A stretch of 64,000 nucleotides of DNA from Paraburkholderia sejongensis (GTDB taxonomy: Bacteria; Pseudomonadota; Gammaproteobacteria; Burkholderiales; Burkholderiaceae). The position numbers and the translations under genes are program-made. Below the pieces are notes generated by a model. The model saw only the letters and a list, made by a program, of their open reading frames with translations, was not told the DNA's origin and ran no database searches. The stretch is from positions 1-64,000 of the forward strand of contig NZ_JAJITD010000004.1 of assembly GCF_020880815.1 (NCBI RefSeq), written 5' to 3'. This document shows, one piece after another, positions 45,543 to 54,119 of the stretch. Every line of letters starts with the position of its first letter. The stretch's first letter is position 1.

Positions 45543-45558
45543 TAACAGGTACCGCGCT

Positions 45559-46098
45559 TCAATCTTTTTGCGCGAGCAGTGCCTGAATCTTCGCTTCGGT
45601 TTGGGCGTACTCGCCTTCGCCGAAGTGTGAATAGACGATCCGCCCTTTTTTGTCGATCAGGTAAAACGCAGGCCAATACTGGTTGTTATAGGCATTCCAC
45701 GTCGCGTACTGATTGTCTTGCGCGACCGGATAGGTGATGCCGAGCCGTTTGATCGCCGTCTTGACGTTGCCGGTGTCGCGCTCGAACGGATACTCGGGGG
45801 TATGCACGCCGATCACTGTCAGCCCCTGATCCTTGTACTTCTGGTTCCAGCTTTTCACATACGGCAGCGTGTTCGCGCAATTGATGCAGCTATAGGTCCA
45901 GAAATCCACCAGTACGACTTTGCCGCGCAATTGCTGCAACTTCAGCGGTTCGCTATTGAGCCATTGCGAAATGCCGGTGAATTCCGGCGCCGTCGACGCG
46001 TCGACCTGGGGTGCGGCGAGCGCGGCGGTGCTCGCCGCCATCACGGCGCAGGCGGCGAAGGCCGTAGACAGCACGAATGTCTTGAGTTGGGTAGTCAT
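45559..46098 (-). CDS. Periplasmic TlpA/DipZ-type thioredoxin-like protein
   Basis: 179 aa, ATG at 46098 (AAAGGAC upstream). Signal peptide MTTQLKTFVLSTAFAACAVMAASTAALA. Thioredoxin fold with VVLVDFWTYSCINCANTLPY, redox CxxC = CINC, and the YWPAFYLIDKKGRIVYSHFGEGEY strand-helix with cis-Pro. The FWTYSCINC motif is typical of the DipZ C-terminal/TlpA-like extracellular group. It follows CcdA with 1 bp between genes and should receive electrons from it to reduce periplasmic disulfides or peroxides. Confidence 0.92.
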   Translation of the reverse strand: MTTQLKTFVLSTAFAACAVMAASTAALAAPQVDASTAPEFTGISQWLNSEPLKLQQLRGKVVLVDFWTYSCINCANTLPYVKSWNQKYKDQGLTVIGVHTPEYPFERDTGNVKTAIKRLGITYPVAQDNQYATWNAYNNQYWPAFYLIDKKGRIVYSHFGEGEYAQTEAKIQALLAQKD

Positions 46099-46099
46099 G

Positions 46100-46825
46100 T
46101 CAAAGTCCTTTCAGTGAAGGGAAAAAAGCGGCGAGCCGGGCGTACAGCAGCACGTCGTATTGCAGATAGATGGCGAGTGCGGTCAGCATCACCAGTACAC
46201 CGAATACCTGTTGGAGACGTTCCGCGTGGCGCGACACGGCGCGCACGTGGCGAGTTACGTAATGGCCGCCGTAGATGATCGCGAGCATCGGAATCGCTGC
46301 GCCGATTGCATACAGCGTGAGCAGCAGCGCCGACCAGCCGAGGTCCTGAGCTTTCACCACCAGCACGAGGATAGATGCCAGCACCGGTCCGGCGCACGGT
46401 GTCCACACCGCGCCCAGCGACATCCCGAGCACGAAGCCGCCAGCGTTGCCGGTGCCGGGTTGGCCGCCGGACGAGCCCGGCGTGATCGCCGCGCCGATCC
46501 GTTCGAGCGGCGCCTGCAGCTGCGCGACGAGCCAGTCATAAGGACGCGGCCATACGCGCATCAGCCCGGACAGCGCGAGTAACGCGATGCCGGTATTGCG
46601 CAGCACCTGCTGCGCGACGTGCACGGTGCTCGATACCGTACCCAGCAGCAGCGCGAACGACGCAAAAGTCAGAATAAAGCCGGCGACGATGAACAGCGGC
46701 CGCGTGCGGCTCGGCTGTTCGACGGACGTGCCGAGCAGGATCGGCATGACCGGCAGCACGCAGGGCGAAGCAATTGTCAGCAGCCCGGCGAGCAAGGCGA
46801 GTGGCGTTTCGAGAGTACTGTGCAT
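46100..46825 (-). CDS. ccdA: CcdA-type transmembrane thiol-disulfide carrier
   Basis: 241 aa from the ATG at 46825; the frame runs further upstream without gene-like content. Six membrane helices. Conserved Cys in the first (LTIASPCVLPVMPILLG) and in the fourth helix (GAVWTPCAGPVLASIL) form the transmembrane redox pair of DsbD-beta/CcdA. It passes electrons from cytoplasmic thioredoxin to the thioredoxin-like protein encoded next. The Pro-Cys-Val-Leu-Pro motif is a family hallmark. Confidence 0.92.
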   Translation of the reverse strand: MHSTLETPLALLAGLLTIASPCVLPVMPILLGTSVEQPSRTRPLFIVAGFILTFASFALLLGTVSSTVHVAQQVLRNTGIALLALSGLMRVWPRPYDWLVAQLQAPLERIGAAITPGSSGGQPGTGNAGGFVLGMSLGAVWTPCAGPVLASILVLVVKAQDLGWSALLLTLYAIGAAIPMLAIIYGGHYVTRHVRAVSRHAERLQQVFGVLVMLTALAIYLQYDVLLYARLAAFFPSLKGL

Positions 46826-47257
46826 GGTGTGCGCTCCGTTGGCTGGTATGGCCGTATTGGAACGCTCGCGCGTATCTGGTTTATGTCGGCGAGTGGGTTG
46901 GTGTGCAAGGTTCTGTGTATCGGGGGCCGGTTGATACATTGCGACACAATTTGCCCGGCGCGTGGACGGCTTGAGTGGTGTAGCAGGCCAGGGGGCGATC
47001 TCTTCCCGCGCCAATGTCTGGCCGTGCCCTCGTGAGGCGCGCAGCGGAAAGCGCGAAGTCCATTCAAGTACTTCCTATAACGGGCAGCCTGAGTAACACA
47101 ATCCCCGAATGCTTTAAGGCCAGTCGACACTGGCATGATGTCGGCCCTGTTTTATTGAGAAGAATGCTAATTCCTTTTTCGGATTAGTCAGAGAGACGCG
47201 CGCGCTAATTCTCCGCTACGTTCTGCAAGCAGTCAGACGATTAGGAGGAGAAAACAT
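46826..47257. other. Intergenic region before the M35-like toxin operon
   Basis: About 430 bp, no supported gene. A short hairpin (CTAATTCC/GGATTAG) sits at 47169-47188, and composition becomes AT-richer toward the operon start. A strong ribosome site AGGAGGAG is at 47242-47249. Confidence 0.4.
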
Positions 47258-47494
47258 ATGCCGGAGAGGATGCGGCCCGCAGCGGAGATCGTTGCGGAAA
47301 TGAAAAGGCAATTCGCAGAAGCGTTCGAGGGCTCCGCGGGGCGGGAGTGTCATCGATGCCGCGTGACGTTCGGGATATTCAAGGGATTTCCGGATGTGTC
47401 GTACGCACAGACGTCAAGGATGACGAGGGCAATCCGGTCTCAAACGTGCCGTACCGCATTCTCGATAGTGGCAAGCCGATTCAGTCCGGAGTGA
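47258..47494 (+). pseudogene. N-terminal part of small toxin-operon protein, probably frameshifted
   Basis: The ATG at 47258 has the best ribosome site of the island (AGGAGGAGAAAACAT). The first ~30 codons, MPERMRPAAEIVAEMKRQFAEAFEG, look like a real amphipathic helix. After about 47335 this frame degenerates (CHRCRVTFG), while the overlapping frame from 47347 becomes protein-like. A one-base shift near 47335-47350 would join them into one ~100-aa protein. It may instead be a short separate peptide. Confidence 0.5.
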
Positions 47495-47574
47495 CGAATT
47501 CACAAGGCATGACCGAGCGCATCGAAACCTCGCGATTAGAGCATGTAACTTTGGAATTGGAGAATGAGTTATGA
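47347..47574 (+). CDS. Small accessory domain protein of toxin operon
   Basis: 75 aa from a GTG at 47347 (or ATG at 47356 with GGGAG eight bases upstream). The sequence ISGCVVRTDVKDDEGNPVSNVPYRILDSGKPIQSGVTNSQGMTERIE resembles the small beta-domain (PxxxxPYRI...G.T...G.T) seen in T6SS-associated cargo and VgrG/PAAR-linked proteins; this is pattern recognition, not a search result. Its stop overlaps the next gene (ATGA at 47571-47574). It could be an adaptor that loads the metallopeptidase. Possibly the C-terminal half of the frame starting at 47258. Confidence 0.6.
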   Translation: MSSMPRDVRDIQGISGCVVRTDVKDDEGNPVSNVPYRILDSGKPIQSGVTNSQGMTERIETSRLEHVTLELENEL

Positions 47575-48276
47575 ATAAAAATGAGTACGGCTTCAGAGTT
47601 CCGACCGAAGTGGAAGATGACGATGGGGTCGTTGTTCATCCTGGGTCATGGACAAACGCGAACCCCAATTCATTGGTGGAAGTGGTCATCAATACTACGC
47701 TGATCTGCCCAAACATGAGCAATAAGGTGTTCAGAAAAGAAGTCATGAGGGCACGCGATGTCGGCGTTAGTTTGGTCAAACAACGCATCAAGGCTGTGGC
47801 ACTCTGGGAAGAAAAGGAGCAGGAGCGCGCGCAAACCTACTTCGGTCGCTCCGATATAGCGCTACGAAATTATCTCGGCGAGAGACTGCCGCGGCTTTTA
47901 AAAGCGATGCAGGAGTTGGAGCCCGAAAATCATTCGGTGGGACAGCAGAACAGGTAAGCCGATGTCATGTAGCCTGAGGCCAAGCAAGCCGGAAACCCAA
48001 GCCTCGGTGTGCAAGCCAGATTCGGAAAAGCGGATTATTGCGATTCATTCGGCTTTTTGTGGCAGCCCATTTGGTAAGTTGGATGACGCTTGTAAAGTAA
48101 AAACGATAATTCACGAATGCACCCACTTTAATGACACATTTGAATCGGAGGATCATATGTATGGAGATAGGGAAAGAGGGATCAGCATATGGGCCCAGCG
48201 CGAGCCCCATAAGGCAATCGAGAACGCCGATAGTATCACCGGATACGTAGCAACCTTCGATAGGGTAGTGTCGTAA
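47571..48276 (+). pseudogene. Frameshifted M35-like zinc metallopeptidase toxin
   Basis: Two overlapping frames, 47571-47957 and 47962-48276, together encode one ~235-aa protein. The first part, CPNMSNKVFRKEVMRARDVGVSLVKQRIKAV and FGRSDIALRNYLGERLPRLLKAM, matches the helical N-half of the lysine-specific metallo-endopeptidase (Peptidase_M35_2) domain. The second has DSEKRIIAIHSAFCGS and IIHECTHFNDTFESEDH, the HExxH zinc motif and downstream Asp, and NADSITGYVATFD. In frame 1 just upstream of the second start, RWDSRTGKPMSC continues the family pattern, so the break is a one-base change near 47933. Such domains are T6SS or polymorphic-toxin cargo. Without correction it should be inactive. Confidence 0.75.
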
Positions 48277-48782
48277 TGAAACGAGGGACGAATTATTGGC
48301 GCGTTGCGGTGATTTTCGCATTAGTCATATTCCCCGCCTTCTTCGATGCTGCATACGCTGACCGATCGGATGGCAAGTCCATGCCGTCAACCGCATGCCG
48401 CTTCCTGAAGAATATGGGATTTGAGTTGCCGTTCAACACTATTGAACTCACAAAAGAAGATATGGTGATAATTGCAGATGCCGTCGAAGATACAAAGACA
48501 TGGCCGTCGCCCGCCGTGGGGATTCAGGCAACCGTAAGCGCGGGGGCATATATTGGCGAACGCGATCTGGACGTGTTGAAGAAGCGCCGTGGTGACGCGA
48601 TAAAAGCATATCTGATGGAGCTTGGCATCCCAAGTAGAAATATCTATGTGGATCCTGTCGTTATGACGGACGATGTCGTGTTCAGGCGTGCTGACGGTGG
48701 ACTTGCCGTTCAGCAAATAGCGATTGAGCTAGCCCCGATTTGCAAAGGTGGCAGTTGCGCCTGGATGTGTGGCCCTCTGTAA
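48276..48782 (+). CDS. Exported OmpA-like protein, candidate immunity protein
   Basis: 168 aa; the ATG at 48276 overlaps the stop of the metallopeptidase frame. Signal peptide MKRGTNYWRVAVIFALVIFPAFFDAAYA. The region AGAYIGERDLDVLKKRRGDAIKAYLMELGIPSRNIYV resembles the second half of OmpA-like peptidoglycan-binding domains (LSxxRAxAVxxYLxxxGI). Its tail CKGGSCAWMC is Cys-rich. Position after a toxin, tight coupling and periplasmic signal fit an immunity protein; a peptidoglycan-binding accessory role is the alternative. Codon use is less GC-biased than the flanking chromosome. Confidence 0.65.
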   Translation: MKRGTNYWRVAVIFALVIFPAFFDAAYADRSDGKSMPSTACRFLKNMGFELPFNTIELTKEDMVIIADAVEDTKTWPSPAVGIQATVSAGAYIGERDLDVLKKRRGDAIKAYLMELGIPSRNIYVDPVVMTDDVVFRRADGGLAVQQIAIELAPICKGGSCAWMCGPL

Positions 48783-48985
48783 CAGAATGGGGCAGAAATG
48801 AGAGGGAGCGAGGCGCTCCGCCGGAATCCCTCTCACTTCCGTGACGTTCAGCCGTTCTGGTCGTCCGTTTCATTCAGGCCGTGCGTCGGACGGTCTTCCT
48901 TGTTTTTCCGTGTCTTTCTTCGTGCGCGACTTCCCGCAGGCGGGCGAACAGGATAGAGAAGCGAGAACAGAAGATTTGCCCGGAA

Positions 48986-49975
48986 TCAACCGTTGCTGCG
49001 CTGACGCTGACGTTTGCGCCCAGCAGACCCCCTGCCGCCCGCCGTTCCAGCCCCTTTCACAACAGGCTGCGCAAACATCGGCATCCTCTCCTGAATCCAC
49101 CGCAGCAATTCCAACGGACCCGGCGCGAGCGGCCGGTCGGTCTTCACCAGCACGCGTGCCTGCGCGCCGGCAAATAGCGGATGCGCGATAGGTACCGTCG
49201 TCAATTCTCCGCTGGCGATTTCGCGGTACGCGGCGAATTCGCCGATCAGCGTCATGAAGTTGTCGACCGTCACGAAGCGCTTCAGCGCGCTAAGCGAGTT
49301 GGTCGTCAACGTCGCGCGAATCGAGATGTTTTCGGCCAACTCCGTCATCTTGACGACGTGACCGATTCCGAAGGCGGGCGGCATCAGCGCAAGCGGATAG
49401 GCACGCAGATCGTCGAGCGTGGCGGGTCGCCTTTTCCTCGCGAGCGGATGGTCGCTGCGCAGCAACAGTACGACAGGCTGCGGTGAACTCGCGCGATACT
49501 CGAGCCGCGCGTGCGGCGGCGGGTTGTACGCGAGCCCGATATGCGCACGGCTTTCCGCCACTTCGTGCTGGATCGCATCGACCGCGAGCATGTCCATGCC
49601 AATTTCGAGTTCCGGATATTGCGCGCAGAAAGGCACGAGCACATCGTCGACCAGCGTGTCGACGAAACCCTCGCTGACCGCGAGCCGAATCTGCCCGCGT
49701 TGCAGGCCTTTCAGTGCGTGCAGCTGGTCTTCGAGCTTTTCCTGTTGCGAACGATAGCCACGCCAGAATTCGAGCAGATGCGCGGCCGCCTCGGTCGGCT
49801 TGACGCCGCGCGGCTGTCGCTCGAACAGCACCGCGCCGAGTTCGTCTTCGAGCAGTTTGATCTGCCGCGTAATGACCGACGGCGACGTATTGATGCTTTC
49901 GGCGGCGCCGCGAATGGTGCCGTGCGTGAGCACTTCGTTGAAGTAGCGCAGGCGTTGCTGATTGATCTCTCGCAT
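48986..49975 (-). CDS. LysR-type transcriptional regulator
   Basis: 329 aa. Winged helix-turn-helix residues 1-60 ([46 protein letters not shown]), linker helix, then a periplasmic-binding-like effector domain ([46 protein letters not shown]). The C-terminus ends in a basic tail ([11 protein letters not shown]). Transcribed divergently from the alpha/beta hydrolase gene at 50164 with 188 bp between, the usual layout for a regulator and its target. Confidence 0.92.
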   Translation of the reverse strand: MREINQQRLRYFNEVLTHGTIRGAAESINTSPSVITRQIKLLEDELGAVLFERQPRGVKPTEAAAHLLEFWRGYRSQQEKLEDQLHALKGLQRGQIRLAVSEGFVDTLVDDVLVPFCAQYPELEIGMDMLAVDAIQHEVAESRAHIGLAYNPPPHARLEYRASSPQPVVLLLRSDHPLARKRRPATLDDLRAYPLALMPPAFGIGHVVKMTELAENISIRATLTTNSLSALKRFVTVDNFMTLIGEFAAYREIASGELTTVPIAHPLFAGAQARVLVKTDRPLAPGPLELLRWIQERMPMFAQPVVKGAGTAGGRGSAGRKRQRQRSNG

Positions 49976-50163
49976 GTGATAACCCCGACGGCGATTGCCT
50001 GTTGCTTATAAGGCAACGAAACGTGAACTTAGTTGCTCTTGCCGATAGTACCTGACGCTGTCACTATTCGCTCCAGATGTTGCGACAGCGTTCACCGCGC
50101 GTTGCCGCGCATCCGTAGATCAGGATTAAACCGGCGTCACCGCCGCGCTCAAGGAGAATCAGC

Positions 50164-51198
50164 ATGTCGGATCAGATCAATAGCCGGCGCCGTCGCTTTC
50201 TGGGTACGACCGTCGCGGGTGTCAGCCTGCTCGAACTGGGTTTGAGCGGGCTCGCAAAGGCACAGTCGACCGGCACCGCAAACGCGGCCACTCGCATAAC
50301 CTCGTTCGAGAACATTCGCTCGATCAACGCCGGCACGCTCAACATCAGTTACGCGGAAGCGGGCCCGCAAAACGGCCCGGTCGTGATTTTGCTGCATGGC
50401 TGGCCGTACGACATCCATAGCTTCGCCGAAGTGACGCCGTTGCTCGCGGCCGCGGGTTATCGGGTGATCGTCCCTTATCTGCGCGGCTACGGCGGTACGC
50501 GTTTCCTGTCGGCAGACACGCCGCGCAACGGCCAGCAGGCGGTGGTCGCGGTCGACATCATCAATCTGATGGATGCGCTGAAAATCGATAAGGCGGTGCT
50601 CGGCGGTTTCGACTGGGGCGCGCGCACCGTGAACATCATCGCGGCATTGTGGCCGCAACGCTGCAAGGCGATGGTGTCGGTGAGTGGTTATCTGATCGGC
50701 AGTCAGGAAGCGAATCGCGCGCCATTGCCGCCGAAGGCCGAACTTACCTGGTGGTATCAGTTCTATTTCGCCACCGAGCGCGGCCGTGCGGGTTACGAGG
50801 CGAACCGTCACGACTTCAACAAACTGATCTGGCACACCGCGTCGCCGCAATGGAATTTCGACGACGTCACTTTCGAGCGGACCGCCGAATCGTTCAATAA
50901 CCCGGATCACGTCGCGGTGGTCATTCATAACTATCGCTGGCGCCTGGGGCTCGTGCAAGGCGAGCCGCAATACGATGAGCTTGAAAAACGCCTGGCTGCC
51001 GCCCCGACCATCGCGGTCCCGACGATCACGATGGAAGGCGACGCGAACGGCGCCGCGCATCCGGACCCGGCTGCTTATGCGAAGAAGTTCACCGGCAAGT
51101 ACCAGCATCGCAATCTGACCGGCGGCATTGGTCACAACCTGCCGCAGGAAGCGCCGACGGCATTCGCACAGGCGATCCTTGACGTCGTGCGGCTCTGA
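50164..51198 (+). CDS. Tat-exported alpha/beta hydrolase, epoxide hydrolase/dehalogenase type
   Basis: 344 aa; AAGGAGAATCAGC upstream. Tat motif SRRRRFLG (residues ~6-13) and hydrophobic stretch to LAKAQS. Alpha/beta hydrolase core: HGWPYDIHSF oxyanion region, nucleophile elbow GGFDWGARTVN with Asp as nucleophile, acid region TMEGDANGAAHP, catalytic His in GGIGHNLPQEAP. An Asp nucleophile points to epoxide hydrolases or haloalkane dehalogenases rather than esterases. Divergent LysR gene probably controls it. Ends at a good terminator. Confidence 0.9.
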   Translation: MSDQINSRRRRFLGTTVAGVSLLELGLSGLAKAQSTGTANAATRITSFENIRSINAGTLNISYAEAGPQNGPVVILLHGWPYDIHSFAEVTPLLAAAGYRVIVPYLRGYGGTRFLSADTPRNGQQAVVAVDIINLMDALKIDKAVLGGFDWGARTVNIIAALWPQRCKAMVSVSGYLIGSQEANRAPLPPKAELTWWYQFYFATERGRAGYEANRHDFNKLIWHTASPQWNFDDVTFERTAESFNNPDHVAVVIHNYRWRLGLVQGEPQYDELEKRLAAAPTIAVPTITMEGDANGAAHPDPAAYAKKFTGKYQHRNLTGGIGHNLPQEAPTAFAQAILDVVRL

Positions 51199-51529
51199 GC
51201 GAAGGGCCGGCTAAGCCGGCTTCCCGCTGCACTCGAAACCCCAGCAATCGGGCATCCGACGGCTGGGGTTTTTTACGCCCGCAATAAATCGCAAAGCGCG
51301 TTTGTATCGCAATGTGTCAATTCCCTACACAGACAAACATGCTTGCATAAATAGGGGGTAACGAAAACATTGCAGATACGCTCGCGGGTTCAAATGTAGT
51401 CATGCAAGGTTGATTCACAACGTTGCGTTGAAGCAGGCGGGACCCGAGCACTTATCGGCTTTGAACGGTCCTCCGCATGAACTGCTGAATCCCTGATCCC
51501 TGAATGCTTTTGATAACCGGAGAAGACTC
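51199..51529. other. Intergenic region before DUF4148 gene
   Basis: About 330 bp. Contains the hydrolase terminator, then an AT-richer promoter-like stretch (CTTGCATAAATAGGGGGTAACG) before the DUF4148 gene. No further gene. Confidence 0.4.
51236..51275 (+). terminator. Rho-independent terminator after the hydrolase
   Basis: AAACCCCAGC and GCTGGGGTTTTTT flank a 16-nt loop; the stem ends in six Ts. Confidence 0.85.
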
Positions 51530-51880
51530 ATGAAACTCGTTCAATCGTTGCTCGTCGCTGCCCTCGTTGCTGCTCCCGTTGCATCGTTCGCTCAATCGCA
51601 AACGCAGCACGCGCTCTCGCGTGCCGATGTGCGCGCGGAATTGATCCAGCTGGAGAAGGCGGGCTACAGCCCGGCAAGCGACAACACCCAGTACCCGCAG
51701 AACATCCAGGCGGCCGAGGCGCGAGTCAGCGCCGCCAACGATGTGGCTGCCAGCGCCTATGGCGGTGTCGCGCAGCAAGCTTCGGCGACGGGCTCGCGCG
51801 CGCCGATCAAGCACGTGCTGGCTCCGCGCGCGGACGACTCGAACGTCGTCGGTCTCGGCTCGATCTACGCGCACTCGTGA
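51530..51880 (+). CDS. DUF4148 exported protein
   Basis: 116 aa from the ATG at 51530 (GGAGAAGACTC upstream). Signal peptide MKLVQSLLVAALVAAPVASFAQ. The mature start shows the DUF4148 pattern LSRADVRAELIQLEKAGYSPASDNTQYPQNIQAAEARV. The family is a small periplasmic protein abundant in Burkholderia and Paraburkholderia with unknown function. The rest is Ala/Ser-rich. A more diverged relative is at 6662-6970. Confidence 0.92.
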   Translation: MKLVQSLLVAALVAAPVASFAQSQTQHALSRADVRAELIQLEKAGYSPASDNTQYPQNIQAAEARVSAANDVAASAYGGVAQQASATGSRAPIKHVLAPRADDSNVVGLGSIYAHS

Positions 51881-51975
51881 TCGATGCGACCCGCAGGCCG
51901 TCCGCGCGTAAATGCACGGACGGCCGAGCCTGAATAAACGTAAAACGCTATCGCCAACCTGTCGAGACGAACACC

Positions 51976-52764
51976 ATGACCACACTGCTGAAAAAAATCC
52001 TCGGGTCCGCATTGCTGCTGGGCGGACTGTTCACGTTGCAGGCGACACAGCTCGCGCAGGCCGCGCCGGGCGACGACCTTCAGGGCAAGAACGTCGTGCT
52101 GGTACACGGCGCATTCGCCGACGGCTCCAGTTGGGACAAAGTCATTCCCCTGCTCGAAGCGCGTGGTTTGCACGTGGTCGCCGTGCAAAACCCGCTGAGT
52201 TCGCTGGCCGACGACGTCGCGGCCACGCGTCGCGTGATCGAACAGCAGCACGGACCGGTGATTCTGGTCGGTCATTCGTGGGGCGGCGTCGTGGTCAGCG
52301 AGGCCGGTAATGACGACAAGGTGAAGAGCCTCGTGTACGTGGCGGCGTTTGCGCCGGACAACGGCCAGTCGATTGCCGACATCACGAAGGGCAAGCCGGC
52401 GCCGGTCTGGGCGAGCCAGTTGCAGAAGGACTCGGCCGGCTATCTGACACTGTCGACGCAAGCGATCCTCGACGATTTCGCGCAAGACCTGCCGACCCCG
52501 CAAAAACGCCTGATTGCGGCGACCCAAGGGCCATGGGCCGCGAGTTGTATCGATGACAAGGTGAGCAAAGCCGCATGGCACGACAAGCCGTCGTATTTCG
52601 TGGTGTCGGGCCGCGACCGGATGATCGATCCGGCTTTGCAACTGGAAATGGCGAAGAACATCGACGCGAAGGTCACACGGGTCGACACCAGCCACGTCGC
52701 AATGCTCAGTCAGCCGCAGGCGGTGGCCAATGCGATCATCGCCGCTTCAAAGGCCGCGCATTGA
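51976..52764 (+). CDS. Exported alpha/beta hydrolase (serine esterase type)
   Basis: 262 aa. Signal peptide ends LAQAAPG. Alpha/beta hydrolase core VVLVHGAFADGSSW, nucleophile elbow VGHSWGGVVV (Ser), acid VSGRDRMIDP and His DTSHVAMLSQP. This HGAFADGSSW group is annotated as alpha/beta fold hydrolases acting on small esters; an exported form is common in Burkholderiaceae. No operon partner. Convergent with the Lrp gene. Confidence 0.9.
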   Translation: MTTLLKKILGSALLLGGLFTLQATQLAQAAPGDDLQGKNVVLVHGAFADGSSWDKVIPLLEARGLHVVAVQNPLSSLADDVAATRRVIEQQHGPVILVGHSWGGVVVSEAGNDDKVKSLVYVAAFAPDNGQSIADITKGKPAPVWASQLQKDSAGYLTLSTQAILDDFAQDLPTPQKRLIAATQGPWAASCIDDKVSKAAWHDKPSYFVVSGRDRMIDPALQLEMAKNIDAKVTRVDTSHVAMLSQPQAVANAIIAASKAAH

Positions 52765-52851
52765 GCGGCAGATAAGAGAATCGCGACGCGAGTTGGCAGA
52801 TAGAGGGAGCGCCGCAACACAGGGCGCTCTATTCGATGCAGTGCGTGAAAG

Positions 52852-53325
52852 TCAGATCGCAATCGACGGAATGCTTTTCATACAGCGCAGCGCGAACATC
52901 GAGCGGCTATGGCGAATGCCGGCGACCTTGTAGAGCTTTTCGCGCAGAAAACGTTCGTAGCCCGCGGTGCCGTCTACCGCGACCTTCACCAGATAGTCGT
53001 AATCGCCCGATACCAGGTACGCTTCGAGTACTTCGCTGAGCGTCGCGAGTTCGGCGCCGAAGCGCGCGAGCGCGTCGTCGTCGTGGCGATCCAGCGTGAC
53101 TTCCAGCAGCACCACGTCGGCGAAACCGAGCTTCTGCTGATCGAGCAGCGCAACATAGCCGCGAATATAGCCTTCGTTTTCGAGCTGACGGGTACGGTTC
53201 CAGCACGCGGTGGTCGACATGCCGACCAGATCGGCGAGTTCCGCGTTGCTGAGGCGGGCGTTCTTTTGCAGCGCGCGCATGATCTTGCGATCGAGCGCGT
53301 CGAGCGGGCGGGGTCGGGTAGTCAT
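52852..53325 (-). CDS. Lrp/AsnC-family regulator
   Basis: 157 aa from the ATG at 53325; a longer frame to 53451 is not gene-like. Helix-turn-helix LDALDRKIMRALQKNARLSNAELADLVGMSTTACWNRTRQLENEGYIRGY, then an RAM ligand-binding domain (VVLLEVTLDRHDDDALARF, VLEAYLVSGDYDYLVKVAV). Amino-acid-responsive regulator; the divergent region at 53326-53904 contains no obvious target gene, so the target is unknown. Confidence 0.92.
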   Translation of the reverse strand: MTTRPRPLDALDRKIMRALQKNARLSNAELADLVGMSTTACWNRTRQLENEGYIRGYVALLDQQKLGFADVVLLEVTLDRHDDDALARFGAELATLSEVLEAYLVSGDYDYLVKVAVDGTAGYERFLREKLYKVAGIRHSRSMFALRCMKSIPSIAI

Positions 53326-53904
53326 CGGCGGGCTCGGAAAGTTATTTTGTAGAAACGAATTATAGGTGTAGATAATTCCGCTGCAAGTGGGCTGGCGTCT
53401 ATCTTTAAGAAGCCTATCCGGCGTGGCTGTCGGTATATTTTCAGTATGCATTCATGCCCGGGACAACCGTCCGGACCGAAGCTATCCAGCCTGCCGGTCT
53501 CTTGCAGCCAAAAGCTGCTCGGCGGTGTCTCGCCGTCTTCACAGGAAGAAGCACGCGGGCGGATTCCGGCGTTACCCGCGCCGGGACACGCGCTCGCCGG
53601 GCGTGGACGCATGTCTCTCGTATGTCTAGCTCGGCCCTGTGCTTTTTTGCACTTCTGACCGTTGCTTTGCCGGTGCCGATCAAGCTACTTTTGCGGTGGT
53701 CATTGCGTTGGGCGTCGCGTTGACGGCGTTCTTTTTTTCACCGGCTGCGAACGGTCCTGTAGCGGCCGACGCGGCTACGCGCGGTGAACCGCCGGATGGG
53801 GACTCTGCTGGTGGGATGGGCACGTTAATGGCGGCGGTCCGCTGATTTGAAACCAGCCGGATACCGCCGCCGGAACAACGAATGATTCCAGCCTCCGCGC
53901 ACCC
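53326..53904. other. Intergenic region without a clear gene
   Basis: About 580 bp. Several open frames exist on the plus strand, but none has a ribosome site or family signature. One carries a hydrophobic stretch ATFAVVIALGVALTAFFFSPA at about 53680-53745 and could be a decayed small membrane protein. Confidence 0.35.
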
Positions 53905-53979
53905 TCAATGGAAAATCAGATACAGAATCACGAGTACGATCAACGGAACGCCAAGCAGCCAGCCGATCAGATAAGGCAT
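53905..53979 (-). CDS. 24-aa single-helix membrane peptide
   Basis: MPYLIGWLLGVPLIVLVILYLIFH, read from the ATG at 53979, has a strong ribosome site GAAGGAG. It is essentially one transmembrane helix. Very short peptides of this kind with a GVP-x-I-x-x-LVI-x-YL-x-F pattern are found in several beta- and gamma-proteobacteria as conserved hypotheticals. Function unknown. Confidence 0.65.
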   Translation of the reverse strand: MPYLIGWLLGVPLIVLVILYLIFH

Positions 53980-54119
53980 GATGTGTTCTCCTTCGTATCG
54001 AATTGGAATACGACGGAGATTCAGCAGTTCGCGTGCCTGAGGGACGTGAAGCGCTCACGTGGCAACGGCGCCTTGCGTCTGACGAAACTAATTGAAGGCG
54101 GCCCGGTGAAGCAACTCGC

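Noticed and set aside
46881..47063. Minus-strand 60-codon frame upstream of ccdA
   Set aside because: No ribosome site, composition not gene-like.
53639..53845. Possible small membrane protein
   Set aside because: The hydrophobic segment is spread over two frames without start or ribosome site; at most a remnant.
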